NCBI GenBank assembly: GCA_963170055.1
Contig: CAUJGJ010000065.1
Coordinates: 2,834,696 to 2,898,695 of the forward strand
Length of the DNA: 64,000 nucleotides
Direction: 5' to 3'
From: Halisarca cf. caerulea
Taxonomy: Eukaryota; Porifera; Demospongiae; Chondrillida; Halisarcidae
Program-made: the position numbers and the translations under genes
Shown here: positions 53,021 to 64,000 of the stretch, piece by piece
How positions within the stretch are numbered: position 1 is the first letter of the stretch
Layout: the number at the start of each line of letters is the position of its first letter
The notes under the pieces: generated by a model
The model's database searches: none
What the model saw: the letters and a program-made list of their open reading frames with translations, nothing else
What the model was told of the DNA's origin: nothing

Positions 53021-55099
53021 GACCTGTCTAAAGTGCTGTGGGCGTATTTGTGTAGTGTTGGATATGCTGGTGCTAATACCAATATTTGGCACTAGCACCA
53101 CGCACATTCCCAGTGGACACACATGAAGTTTCTTAACTACTGTGGGCGTATTTGTGTAGTGTTAGATATGCTGGTGCTAATACCAATATTTGGCACTAGC
53201 ACCACGCACATTCCCAGTGGACACACATGAAGTTTCTTAACTACTGTGGGCGTATTTGTGTAATGTTGGATATGCTGGTGCTAATACCAATATTTGGCAC
53301 TAGCACCACGCACATTCCCAGTGGACACACATGAAGTTTCTGAAGTGCTGTGGGCGTATTTGTGTAGTGTTGGATATGCTGGTGCTAATACCAATATTTG
53401 GCACTAGCACAACGCACATTCCCAGTGGACACACATGAAGTTTCTTAACTACTGTGGGCGTATTTGTGTAATGTTGGATATGCTGGTGCTAATACCAGTA
53501 TTTGGCAATAGCACCACGCACATTCCCAGTGGACACACATGAAGTTTCTGCAGAGGTGTTGGCGTATTTGTGTAGTGTTGGATATGCTGGTGCTAATACC
53601 AATATTTGGCACTAGCACCACGCACATTCCCAGTGGACACACATGAAGTTTCTTAAGTACTGTGGGCGTATTTGTGTAATGTTGGATATGCTGGTGCTAA
53701 TACCAATATTTGGCACTAGCACCACGCACATTCCCAGTGGACACACATGACCCTTCTAAAGTGCTGTGGGCGTATTTGTGTAGTGTTGGATATGCTGGTG
53801 CTAATACCAATATTTGGCACTAGCACCACGCACATTCCCAGTGGACACACATGACCTTTCTGAAGTGCTGTGGGCGTATTTGTGTAGTGTTGATATGCTG
53901 GTGCTAATACCAATATTTGGCACTAGCACCACGCACATTCCCAGTGGACACACATGAAGTTTCTTAACTACTGTGGGCGTATTTGTGTAATGTTGGATAT
54001 GCTGGTGCTAATACCAATATTTGGCACTAGCACCACGCACATTCCCAGTGGACACACATGACCTTTCTGAAGTGCTGTGGGCGTATTTGTGTAGTGTTGG
54101 ATATGCTGGTGCTAATACCAATATTTGGCACTAGCACCACGCACATTCCCAGTGGACACATATGAAGTTTCTTAACTACTGTGGGCGTATTTGCGTAGTG
54201 TTGGATATGCTGGTGCTAATACCAATATTTGGCACTAGCACCACGCACATTCCCAGTGGACACACATGAAGTTTCTGAAGTGCTGTGGGCGTATTTGTGT
54301 AGTGTTGGATATGCTGGTGCTAATACCAATATTTGGCACTAGCACCACGCACATTCCCAGTGGACACACATGACCTTTCTGAAGTGCTGTGGGCGTATTA
54401 GTGCAGTGTTGGATATGCTGGTGCTAATACCAATATTTGGCACTAGCACCACGCACATTCCCAGTGGACACACATGACCTTTCTGAAGTGCTGTGGGCGT
54501 ATTTCTGTAGTGTTGGATATGCTGGTGCTAATACCAATATTTGGCACTAGCACCACGCACATTCCAAGTGGACACACATGAAGTTTCTTAACTACTGTGG
54601 CCGTATTTGTGTAGTGTTGGATATGTTGGTGCTAATACCAATATTTGGCACTAGCACCACACACATTCCCAGTGGACACACATGACCTTTCTGAAGTGCT
54701 GTGGGCGTATTTGTGTAGTGTTGGATATGCTGGTGCTAATACCAATATTTGGCACTAGCACCACGCACATTCCCAGTGGACACACATGAAGTTTCTGAAA
54801 TGCTGTGGGCGTATTTGTGTAGTGTTGGATATGCTGGTGCTAATACCAATATTTGGCACTAGCACCACGCACATTCCCAGTGGACACACATGAAGTTTCT
54901 TAACTACTGTGGGCGTATTTGTGTAATGTTGGATATGCTGGTGCTAATACCAATATTTGGCACTAGCACCACGCACATTCCCAGTGGACACACATGACCT
55001 TTCTGAAGTGCTGTGGGCGTATTTGTGTAGTGTTGGATATGCTGGTTTCAATACCAATATTTGGCACTAGCACCACGCACATTCCCAGTGGACACACAT
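53021..55099 (+). repeat. Third, distant copy of the 19-monomer unit
   Basis: Monomer order matches 19460-21434. The offset is exactly 33561 bp for GACCTGTCTAAAG (19460 and 53021), TTGGCAATAGC (19946 and 53507), CCCTTCTAAAG (20190 and 53751) and the 103-bp monomer. It becomes 33665 bp after one extra monomer near 54060, and is kept for ACACATATGAAG, GTATTAGTGCAGTG, TTCCAAGTGG and GAAATGCTG. It ends at about 55100, where the match to the unit also ends at 21435. Confidence 0.85.
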
Positions 55100-57664
55100 G
55101 ACCTTTCTGAAGTGCTGTGGGCGTATCTGTGTAGTGTTGGATATGCTGGTGCTAATACCAATATTTGGCAATAGCACCACGCACATACCCAGTGGACGCA
55201 CATGAAGTTTATTAACTACTGTGGGCTTATTTGTGTAATGTTTGATATGCTGGTGCTAATACCAATATTTGGTACTAGCACCACGCACATTCCCAGTGGA
55301 CACACATGACCTTTCTGAAGTGCTGTGGGCGTATTTGTGTAGTGTAGGATATGCTGGTACTAATACCAATATTTGGCACTAGCACCACGCACATTCCCAG
55401 TGGAAACACATGAAGTTTCTTAACTACTGTGGGCTTATTTGTGTAATGTTGGATATGCTGGTGCTAATACCAATATTTGGCACTAGCACCACGCACATTC
55501 CCAGTGGACACACATGACCTTTCTGAAGTGCTGTGGGCGTATTTGTGTAGTGTTGGATATGCTGGTGCTAATACCAATATTTGGCACTAGCACCACGCAC
55601 ATTCCCAGTGGACACACATGACCTTTCTGAAGTGCTGTGGGCGTATTTGTGTAGTGTTAGATATACTGGTGCAAATACCAATATTTGGCACTAGCACCAC
55701 GCACATTCCCAGTGGACACACATGACCTTTCTGAAGTGCTGTGGGCGTATTTGTGTAGTGTTGGATATGCTGGTGCTAATACCAATATTTGGCACTAGCA
55801 CCACGCACATTCCCAGTGGACACACATGAAGTTTCTTAACTACTGTGGACGTATTTGTGTAGTGTTGGATATGCTGGTGCTAATACCAATATTTGGCACT
55901 AGTACCACGCACATTCCCAGTGGACACACATGACCTTTCTGAAGTGCTGTGGGCGTATTTGTGTAGTGTTGGATATGCTGGTGCTAATACCAATATTTGG
56001 CACTTGCACCACGCACATTCCCAGTGGACACACATGACCTTTCTGAAGTGCTGTGGGCGTATTTGTGTAGTGTTGGATATGCTGGTGCTAATAAAACTAT
56101 TTGGCACTAGCACCACGCACTTTCCCAGTGGACACACATGACCTTTCTGAAGTGCTGTGGGCGTATTTGTGTAGTGTTGGATATGCTGGTGCTAATACCA
56201 ATATTTGTCACTAGCACCACGCACATTCCTAGTGGACACACATGAAGTTTCTTAACTACTGTGGGCGTATTTGTGTAATGTTGGATATGCTGGTGCTAAT
56301 ACCAATATTTGGCACTAGCACCACGCACATTCCCAGTGACACACATGACCTTTCTTAAGTGCTGTGGGCGTATTTGTGTAGTGTTGGATATGCTGGTGCT
56401 AATACCAATATTTGGCACTAGCACCACGCACATTCCCAGTGGACACACATGACCTTTCTGAAGTGCTGTGGGCGTATTTGTGTAGTGTTGGATATGCTGG
56501 TGCTAATACCAATATTTGGCACTAGCACCACGCACATTCCCAGTGGACACACATGAAGTTTCTTAACTACTGTGGGCTTATTTGTGTAATGTTGGATATG
56601 CTGGTGCTAATACAAATATTTAGCACTAGCACCACGCACATTCCCAGTGGACACACATGACCTTTCTGAAGTGCTGTGGGCGTATTTGTGTAGTGTTAGA
56701 TATGCTGGTGCTAATACCAATATTTGGCACTAGCACCACGCACATTCCCAGTGGACACACATGACCTTTCTGAAGTGCTGTGGGCGTATTTGTGTAGTGT
56801 TAGAAATGCTGGTGCTAATACCAATATTTGGCACTAGCACCACGCACATTCCCAGTGGACACACATGAAGTTTCATAACTACTGTAGGCGTATTTGTGTA
56901 GTGTTGGATATGCTGGTGCTAATACCAATATTTGGCACTAGCACCACGCACATTCCCTGTGACAACACATGAAGTTTCTGAAGTGCTGTGGGCGTATTTG
57001 TGTAGTGTTGGATATGCTGGTGCTAATACCAATATTTGGCACTAGCACCACGCACATTCCCAGTGTTCACATGTGGTTTCTTTAGAGCTGTGGGCGTATT
57101 CGTTTATTGTTGGATATACTGGTGCTAATACCGTTATTTGGCACTAGCACCACGCACATTCCCAGTAGACACACATTAAGTTCCTGAAGTCCTGTGAACT
57201 TATTTGTGTAGTGTTGGATATACTGGTGCTAATACCAATATTTGGCACTAGCACCACGTACATTCCCAGTAGACACACATGAAGTTTCTTAACTACTGTG
57301 GGCGTATTTGTGTAATGTTGGATATGCTGGTGCTAATACCGATATTTGGCACTAGCACCACGCACATTTCCAGTGGACACACATGAAGTTTCTAAAGTGC
57401 TGTGGGCGTGTTTGTGTAGTGTTGGATATGCTGGTGCTAAAATCAATATTTTGCACTAGCACCACGCACATTCCCAATGGAAACACATGAGGTTTCTTAA
57501 GTGCTGTGGGCGTATTCATGTATTGTTGGATATGCTGGTGCTAATACAAATATTTGGATTTAGCACCACGCGCATTCCCTCACATGAAATTTCTTAAGTG
57601 TTGCGGGCATATCTGTGTAGTTTTAAATATGGTGGCGTTAAGTCCAATATTTTGCAAAAGGTTA

Positions 57665-57715
57665 CCTTAGGATAACCCTAACACTGATCCTAACCATAAC
57701 CCTAGCCCTAACCCC
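57665..57715. repeat. Degenerate telomere-like (CCCTAA)n tract, copy 1
   Basis: About 50 bp containing AACCCTAAC, GATCCTAACC, ATAACCCTAG and CCCTAACCCC, spaced by about six bases, so the parent repeat would be CCCTAA (TTAGGG on the other strand). It interrupts a degraded monomer just after the dyad centre (TCCAATATTTTGCAAAAG). The monomer resumes at about GCGAACATTTCCAG, so the tract stands where the right arm of the dyad should be. Confidence 0.75.
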
Positions 57716-58952
57716 TGCGAACATTTCCAGCAGACACACGAAGTTTCTGATGTGCTGTGGGCATATTTGTGTAGTGTTGGATATGCTGGTGCTAATACCG
57801 ATATTTGGCACTAGCACCACGCACATTCCCAGTGGACACACATGACCTTTCTGAAGTGCTGTGGGCGTATTTGTGTAGTGTTAGATATGCTGGTGCTAAT
57901 ACCAATATTTGGCACTAGCACCACGCACATTCCCAGTGGACACACATGACCTTTCTGAAGTGCTGTGGGCGTATTTGTGTAGTGTTAGAAATGCTGGTGC
58001 TAATACCAATATTTGGCACTAGCACCACGCACATTCCCAGTGGACACACATGAAGTTTCATAACTACTGTAGGCGTATTTGTGTAGTGTTGGATATGCTG
58101 GTGCTAATACCAATATTTGGCACTAGCACCACGCACATTCCCTGTGACAACACATGAAGTTTCTGAAGTGCTGTGGGCGTATTTGTGTAGTGTTGGATAT
58201 GCTGGTGCTAATACCAATATTTGGCACTAGCACCACGCACATTCCCAGTGTTCACATGTGGTTTCTTTAGAGCTGTGGGCGTATTCGTTTATTGTTGGAT
58301 ATACTGGTGCTAATACCGTTATTTGGCACTAGCACCACGCACATTCCCAGTAGACACACATTAAGTTCCTGAAGTCCTGTGAACTTATTTGTGTAGTGTT
58401 GGATATACTGGTGCTAATACCAATATTTGGCACTAGCACCACGCACATTCCCAGTGGACACACATGAAGATTCTGAAGTGATGTGGGCGTATTTGTGTAT
58501 TGTTTGATATGCTGGTGCTAATACCGATATTTTGCACTAGCACCACGCACATTCCCAGTGGACACACATGAAGTTTCAGAACTACTGTGGGCGTATTTGT
58601 GTAGTGTTGGATTACTGGTGCTAATACCAATATTTAGCACTAGTACCACGCACATTCCCAGTGGACACACATGAAGTTTCTGAAGTGCTGTGGGCGTGTT
58701 TGTGTAGTGTTGGATATGCTGGTGCTAAAATCAATATTTTGCACTAGCACCACGCACATTCCCAATGGAAACACATGAGGTTTCTTAAGAGCTGTGGGCG
58801 TATTCATGTATTGTTGGATATGCTGGTGCTAATACAAATATTTGGATTTAGCACCACGCGCATTCCCTCACATGAAATTTCTTAAGTGTTGCGGGCATAT
58901 CTGTGTAGTTTTAAATATGGTGGTGTTAAGTCCAATATTTTGCAAAAGGTTA

Positions 58953-59003
58953 CCTTAGGATAACCCTAACACTGATCCTAACCATAACCCTAGCCCTAAC
59001 CCC
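58953..59003. repeat. Degenerate telomere-like (CCCTAA)n tract, copy 2
   Basis: Same tract as at 57665-57715, 1288 bp downstream and in the same position within its monomer. By eye the two tracts are identical and the flanks nearly so (GGTGGCGTTAAG against GGTGGTGTTAAG). It was copied with the surrounding duplication. Confidence 0.75.
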
Positions 59004-62000
59004 TGCGAACATTTCCAGCAGACACACGAAGTTTCTGATGTGCTGTGGGCATATTTGTGTAGTGTTGGATATGCTGGTGCTAATACCGATATTTGGCACT
59101 AGCACCACGCACATTCCCAGTGTTCACATGTGGTTTCTTTAGAGATGTGGGCGTATTCGTGTATTGTTGGATATACTGGTGCTAATACAAATATTTGGCA
59201 CTAGCACCACGCACATTCCCAGTAGACACACACTAAGTTCCTGAAGTCCTGTGAACGTATTTGTGTAGTGTTGGATATGCTGGTGCTAATAGCAATATTT
59301 GGCACTAGCACCACGAAATTCCCAGTGGACACATATGACCTTTCTGAAGTGCTGTGGGCGAGTTTGTGGAGTGTTGGATTTGCTGGTGCTAATACCAATA
59401 TTTGGCACTTTCACCACGCACATTCCCAGTGGACACACATGACCTTTCTGAAGTGCTGTGGGCGTATTTGTGTAGTGTTAGAAATGCTGGTGCTAATACC
59501 AATATTTGGCACTAGCACCTCGCACATTCCCAGTGGACACACATGAAATTTCTTAACTACTGTAGGCGTATTTGTGTAGTGTTGGATATGCTGGTGCTAA
59601 TACCAATATTTGGCACTAGCACCACGCACATTCCCTGTGACAACACATGAAGTTTCTGAAGTGCTGTGGGCGTATTTGTGAAGTGTTGGATATGCTGGTG
59701 CTAATACCGATATTTGGCACTAGCACCACGCACATTCCCAGTGTTCACATGTGGTTTCTTTAGAGATGTGGGAGTATTCGTGTATTGTTGGATATACTGG
59801 TGCTAATAGAAATATTTGGCACTAGAACCACGCACATTCCCAGTAGACACACATTAAGTTCCTGAAGTCCTGTGAACTTATTTGTGTAGTGTTGGATTTT
59901 CTGGTGCTAATACCAATATTTGGCACTTTCACCAAGCACATTCCCAGTGGACACACATGACCTTTCTGAAGTGCTGTGGGCGTATTTGTGTAGTGTTAGA
60001 AATGCTGGTGCTAATACCAATATTTGGCACTAGCACCACGCACATTCCCAGTGGACACACATGAAGTTTCTTAACTACTGTAGGCGTATTTGTGTAGTGT
60101 TGGATATGCTGGTGCTAATACCAATATTTGGCACTAGCACCACGCACATTCCCTGTGACAACACATGAAGTTTCTGAAGTGCTGTGGGCGTATTTGTGTA
60201 GTGTTGTATATGCTGGTGCTAATACCAATATTTGGCACTAGCACCACGCACATTTCCAGTGTTCACATGTGGTTTCTTTAGAGCTGTGGGCGTATTCGTG
60301 TATTGTTGGATATACTGGTGCTAATACCGTTATTTGGCACTAGCACCACGCACATTCCCAGTAGACACACATTAAGTTCCTGAAGTCCTGTGAACGTATT
60401 TGTGTAGTGTTGGATATACTGGTGCTAATACCAATATTTGGCACTTTCACCACGCACATTCCAGTGGACACACATGAAGTTTCTTAACTACTGTGGACGT
60501 ATTTGTGTAATGTTGGATATGCTGGTGCTAATACCAATATTTGGCACTAGTACCAAGCACATTCCCAGTGGACACACATGAAGTTTCTTAACTACTGTGG
60601 GCGTATTTGTGTAATGTTGGATATGCTGGTGCTAATACCAATATTTGGCACTAGAACCACGCACATTCCCAGTGGAGACACATGACCTTTCTGAAGTGCT
60701 GTGGGCGTATTTGTGTAGTGTTGGATATGCTGGTGCTAATACCAATATTTGGCACTAGCACCACGAAATTCCCAGTGGACACATATGACCTTTCTGAAGT
60801 GCTGTGGGCGAGTTTGTGGAGTGTTGGATTTGCTGGTTCTAATACCAATATTTGGCACTTTCACCACGCACATTCCCAGTGGACACACATGACCTTTCTG
60901 AAGTGCTGTGGGCGTATTTGTGTAGTGTTAGAAATGCTGGTGCTAATACCAATATTTGGCACTAGCACCACGCACATTCCCAGTGGACACACATGAAGTT
61001 TCTTAACTACTGTAGGCGTATTTGTGTAGTGTTGGAAATGCTGGTGCTAATACCAATATTTGGCACTAGCACCACGCACATTCCCAGTAGACACACATTA
61101 AGTTCCTGAAGTCCTGTGAACGTATTTGTGTAGTGTTCGAAATACTGGTGCTAATACCAATATTTGGCACTTTCACAACGCACATTCCAGTGGACACACA
61201 TGAAGTTTCTTAACTACTGTGGGCGTATTTATGTAATGTTGGATATGCTGGTGCTAATACCAATATTTGGCACTAGCACCATGCACATTCCCTGTGGAAA
61301 CACATGAAGTTTCTTAACTACTGTGGGCGTATTTGTGTAGTGTTGGATATGCTGGTGCTAATACCAATATTTGGCACTAGAACCACGCACATTCCCAGTG
61401 GAGACACATGACCTTTCTGAAGTGCTGTGGGCGTATTTGTGTAGTGTTATATATGCTGGTGCTAATACCAATATTTGGCACTAGCACCATGCACATTCCC
61501 AGTGGACACACATGAAGTTTCTTAACTACTGTAGGCGTATTTGTGTAGTGTTGGATATGCTGGTGCTAATACCGATATTTGGCACTAGCACCACGCACAT
61601 TCCCAGTGTTCACATGTGGTTTCTTTAGAGATGTGGGCGTATTCGTGTATTGTTGGATATACTGGTGCTAATACAAATATATGGCACTAGCACAACGCAA
61701 ATTCCCAGTAGACACACATTAAGTTCCTGAAGTCCTGTGAACGTATTTGTGCAGTGTTGGATATGCTGGTGCTAATAGCAATATTTGGCACTAGCACCAC
61801 GAAATTCCCAGTGGACACATATGTCCCTTCTTAAGTGCTGTGGGCGAGTTTGTGGAGTGTTGGATTTGCTGGTGCTAATACCAATATTTGGCACTAGCAC
61901 TACGCACATTCCCAGTGGACACACATGAAGTTTCTTAACTACTGTAGGCGTATTTGTGTAATGTTGGATATGCTGGTGCTAATACCAATATTTGGCACTA

Positions 62001-62120
62001 GCACCACGCACATTCCCTGTGACAACACATGAAGTTTCTGAAGTGCTGTGGGCGTATTTGTGTAGTGTTGTATATGCTGGTGCTAATACCAATATTTGGC
62101 ACTAGCACCACGCACATTCC

Positions 62121-64000
62121 CAGTGTTCACATGTGGTTTCTTTAGAGCTGTGGGCGTATTTGTGTATTGTTGGATATACTGGTGCTAATAGCGTTATTTG
62201 GCACTAGCACCACGCACATTCCCAGTAGACACACATTAAGTTCCTGAAGTCCTGTGAACGTGTTTGTGTAGTGTTGGATATACTGGTGCTAATACCAATA
62301 TTTGGCACTTTCACCACGCACATTCCAGTGGACACACATGAATTTTCTTAACTACTGTGGGCGTATTTGTGTAGTGTTGGATATGCTGGTGCTAATACCA
62401 ATATTTGGCACTAGCACCACGCACATTCCCAGTGGAAACACATGAAGTTTCTTAACTACTGTGGGCGTATTTGTGTAATGTTGGACATCCTGGTGCTAAT
62501 ACCAATATTTGGCACTAGCACCACGCACATTCCCAGTGGACACACATGAAGTTTCTGAAGTGCTGTGGGCGCATTTGTGTAATGTTGGATATTTTGGTGC
62601 TAATACCAATATTTGGCACTAGCCCCACGCACATTCCCGGTGGACACACATGACCTTTCTGAAGTGCTGTGGGCGTATTTGTGTAATGTTGGATATGCTG
62701 GTGCTAATACCAATATTTGGCACTAGCACCACGCACATTCTCAGTGGACACACATGAAGTTTCTTAACTACTGTGGGCGTATTTGTGTAGTGTTGGATAT
62801 GCTGGTGCTAATACCAATATTTGGCACTAGCACCACGCACATTCCCAGTGGACACACATGACCTTTCTGAAGTTCTGTGGGCGTATTTGTGTAGTGTTGG
62901 ATATGCTGGTGCTAATACCAATATTTGGCACTAGCACCACGCACATTCCCAGTGGACACACATGACCTTTCTGAAGTGCTGTGGGCGTATTTGTGTAATG
63001 TTGGATATGCTGGTGCTAACACCAATATTTGGCACTAGCACCACGCACTTTCCCAGTGGACACACATGAAGTTTCTGAAGTGCTGTGGGGGTATTTGTGT
63101 AATGTTGGATATGCTGGTGCTAATACCAATATTTGGCACTAGCACCACGCACATTCCCAGTGTTCACATGTGGTTTCTTTAGAGCTGTGGGCGTATTCGT
63201 GTATTGTTGGATATACTGGTGCTAATAGCGTTATTTGGCACTAGCACCACGCACATTCCCAGTAGACACACATTAAGTTCCTGAAGTCCTGTGAACGTGT
63301 TTGTGTAGTGTTGGATATACTGGTGCTAATACCAATATTTGGCACTTTCACCACGCACATTCCAGTGGACACACATGAATTTTCTTAACTACTGTGGGCG
63401 TATTTGTGTAGTGTTGGATATGCTGGTGCTAATACCAATATTTGGCACTAGCACCACGCACATTCCCAGTGGAAACACATGAAGTTTCTTATCTACTGTG
63501 GGCGTATTTGTGTAATGTTGGACATCCTGGTGCTAATACCAATATTTGGCACTAGCACCACGCACATTCCCAGTGGACACACATGAAGTTTCTGAAGTGC
63601 TGTGGGCGCATTTGTGCAATGTTGGATATTTTGGTGCTAATACCAAAATTTGGCACTAGCCCCACGCACATTCCCAGTGGACACACATGACCTTTCTGAA
63701 GTGCTGTGGGCGTATTTGTGTAATGTTGGATATGCTGGTGCTAATACCAATATTTGGCACTAGCACCACGCACATTCTCAGTGGACACACATGAAGTTTC
63801 TTAACTACTGTGGGCGTATTTGTGTAGTGTTGGATATGCTGGTGCTAATACCAATATATGGCACTAGCACCACGCACATTCCCAGTGGACACACATGACC
63901 TTTCTGAAGTTCTGTGGGCGTATTTGTGTAGTGTTGGATATGCTGGTGCTAATACCAATATTTGGCACTAGCACCACGCACATTCCCAGTGGACACACAT
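62121..64000 (+). repeat. Terminal tandem duplication of about 1047 bp
   Basis: CAGTGTTCACATGTGG occurs at 62121 and 63168, and GACATCCTGG at 62484 and 63531, both 1047 bp apart. AGCCCCACGCAC and CATTCTCAGTGG follow in the same order. The spacing is 10 x 104 plus 7, unlike the main array, because this edge contains monomers of other lengths. The second unit runs off the window. Confidence 0.82.

Larger units (their letters stand above)
56640..59114 (+). repeat. Tandem duplication of about 1.2-1.3 kb carrying telomere-like tracts
   Basis: Unit 1 is about 56640-57826 and unit 2 about 57827-59114. GTGTTAGATATGC and GTGTTAGAAATGC (about 56694 and 56798) recur 1185 bp later, as does GTTCACATGTGG (57066 and 58251). 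After an added monomer at about 58466-58569 the offset becomes 1288 bp, shared by TGTGGGCGTG (57401 and 58689) and the telomere-like tract. Confidence 0.82.
55100..64000 (+). repeat. Diverged edge of the satellite array with variant monomer subfamilies
   Basis: The same satellite with many more substitutions and small indels than at 1-55 kb. New subfamilies appear: one in which GGACACACATGAAG is replaced by GTTCACATGTGG (about 57066, 58251, 59123, 59743, 60260, 61609, 62126 and 63173; about 3 bp shorter), one with TAGACACACATTAAG followed by CCTGTGAACGTATTTG, one with CACTTTCACCACG, and one with CCACGAAATTCCC (59311, 60761 and 61797). These occur in a repeated order. Open frames of 60-104 codons here follow the repeat and do not look like genes. 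Confidence 0.93.

Noticed and set aside
5847..58630. Dozens of near-identical frames of 63-66 codons on the - strand
   Set aside because: They are translations of the 104-bp repeat. Because 104 is not a multiple of three, the frame shifts at each monomer and hits a stop; longer frames appear only where a one-base-shorter monomer or a stop-removing variant occurs. There is no start context, no codon bias and no family.
57665..59003. True telomere end
   Set aside because: The tract is about 50 bp, degenerate and surrounded by satellite on both sides, so it is interstitial.
55893..60996. + strand frames of 60-104 codons (55893-56141, 59268-59546, 59882-60064, 60682-60996) and the 85-codon - strand frame at 55880-56137
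   Set aside because: All are repeat-derived translations made longer by indels in the diverged edge, and their predicted products repeat the same monomer peptide in successive frames.
1..64000. CRISPR array
   Set aside because: The repeat is 104 bp with no unique spacers, and the context is eukaryotic satellite.
1..64000. Hammerhead ribozyme within the monomer, as in some animal satellites
   Set aside because: I looked for the CTGATGA core and the GAAA partner on both strands of the consensus monomer and found neither. TTCTGATGTG near 57745 lacks the rest of the core.
1..64000. CENP-B box in the monomer or the insert
   Set aside because: No match to the TTCG...A..CGGG core was found in the consensus on either strand. 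A centromeric role cannot be claimed from motif content.
1..64000. Assembly artefact as the full explanation for the long repeats
   Set aside because: The higher-order copies differ by private substitutions and whole-monomer indels, which simple duplication of contigs would not give. Local misassembly cannot be excluded without long reads.

Overview
The window is eukaryotic satellite DNA from end to end, and I recognise no functional gene in it. About 62.2 kb is a head-to-tail tandem array of a 104-bp monomer, roughly 600 copies by length division. All copies lie in the same orientation. The only non-satellite DNA is two copies of an 893-bp transposon-like insert and two short telomere-like stretches. 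The organism is most probably an animal. The inserts end in CCC...GGG and are flanked by TTAA, the hallmark of piggyBac-superfamily elements, and the telomere-like tract has six-base spacing of the CCCTAA (TTAGGG) type. The species cannot be named from the sequence. The setting is consistent with heterochromatin, centromeric or subtelomeric, but the window does not decide which.

Layout: 1-927 is the left edge of the array. About 928-9309 (unit A) and 9310-17068 (unit B) are a tandem duplication of about 8.4 kb, and each unit carries one piggyBac-like insert (2707-3599 and 11193-12085) in the same monomer. About 17069-55099 is a mosaic of higher-order repeats with periods of 19 monomers (1975 bp), 29 (3013 bp), 23 (2390 bp), 27 (2806 bp) and shorter ones. 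Every period I measured equals n x 104 minus the number of 103-bp monomers in it. A third copy of the 19-monomer unit sits 33.6 kb downstream of the first. About 55100-64000 is a more diverged edge with its own monomer subfamilies of altered length, and it holds two copies of a degenerate CCCTAA tract.

How the parts relate: monomers are classed by a variable head (GAAGTTTCTTAACTAC, GACCTTTCTGAAGTGC, GAAGTTTCTGAAGTGC and variants), while a 33-bp near-palindrome near the middle is the most constant part. Only the TTAACTAC class carries the TTAA that piggyBac elements need, and the insert is in exactly such a monomer. The array grew by nested tandem duplications of blocks of whole monomers. That process also copied the transposon and the telomere-like tract. 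The many short open frames in the array are by-products of the repeat.
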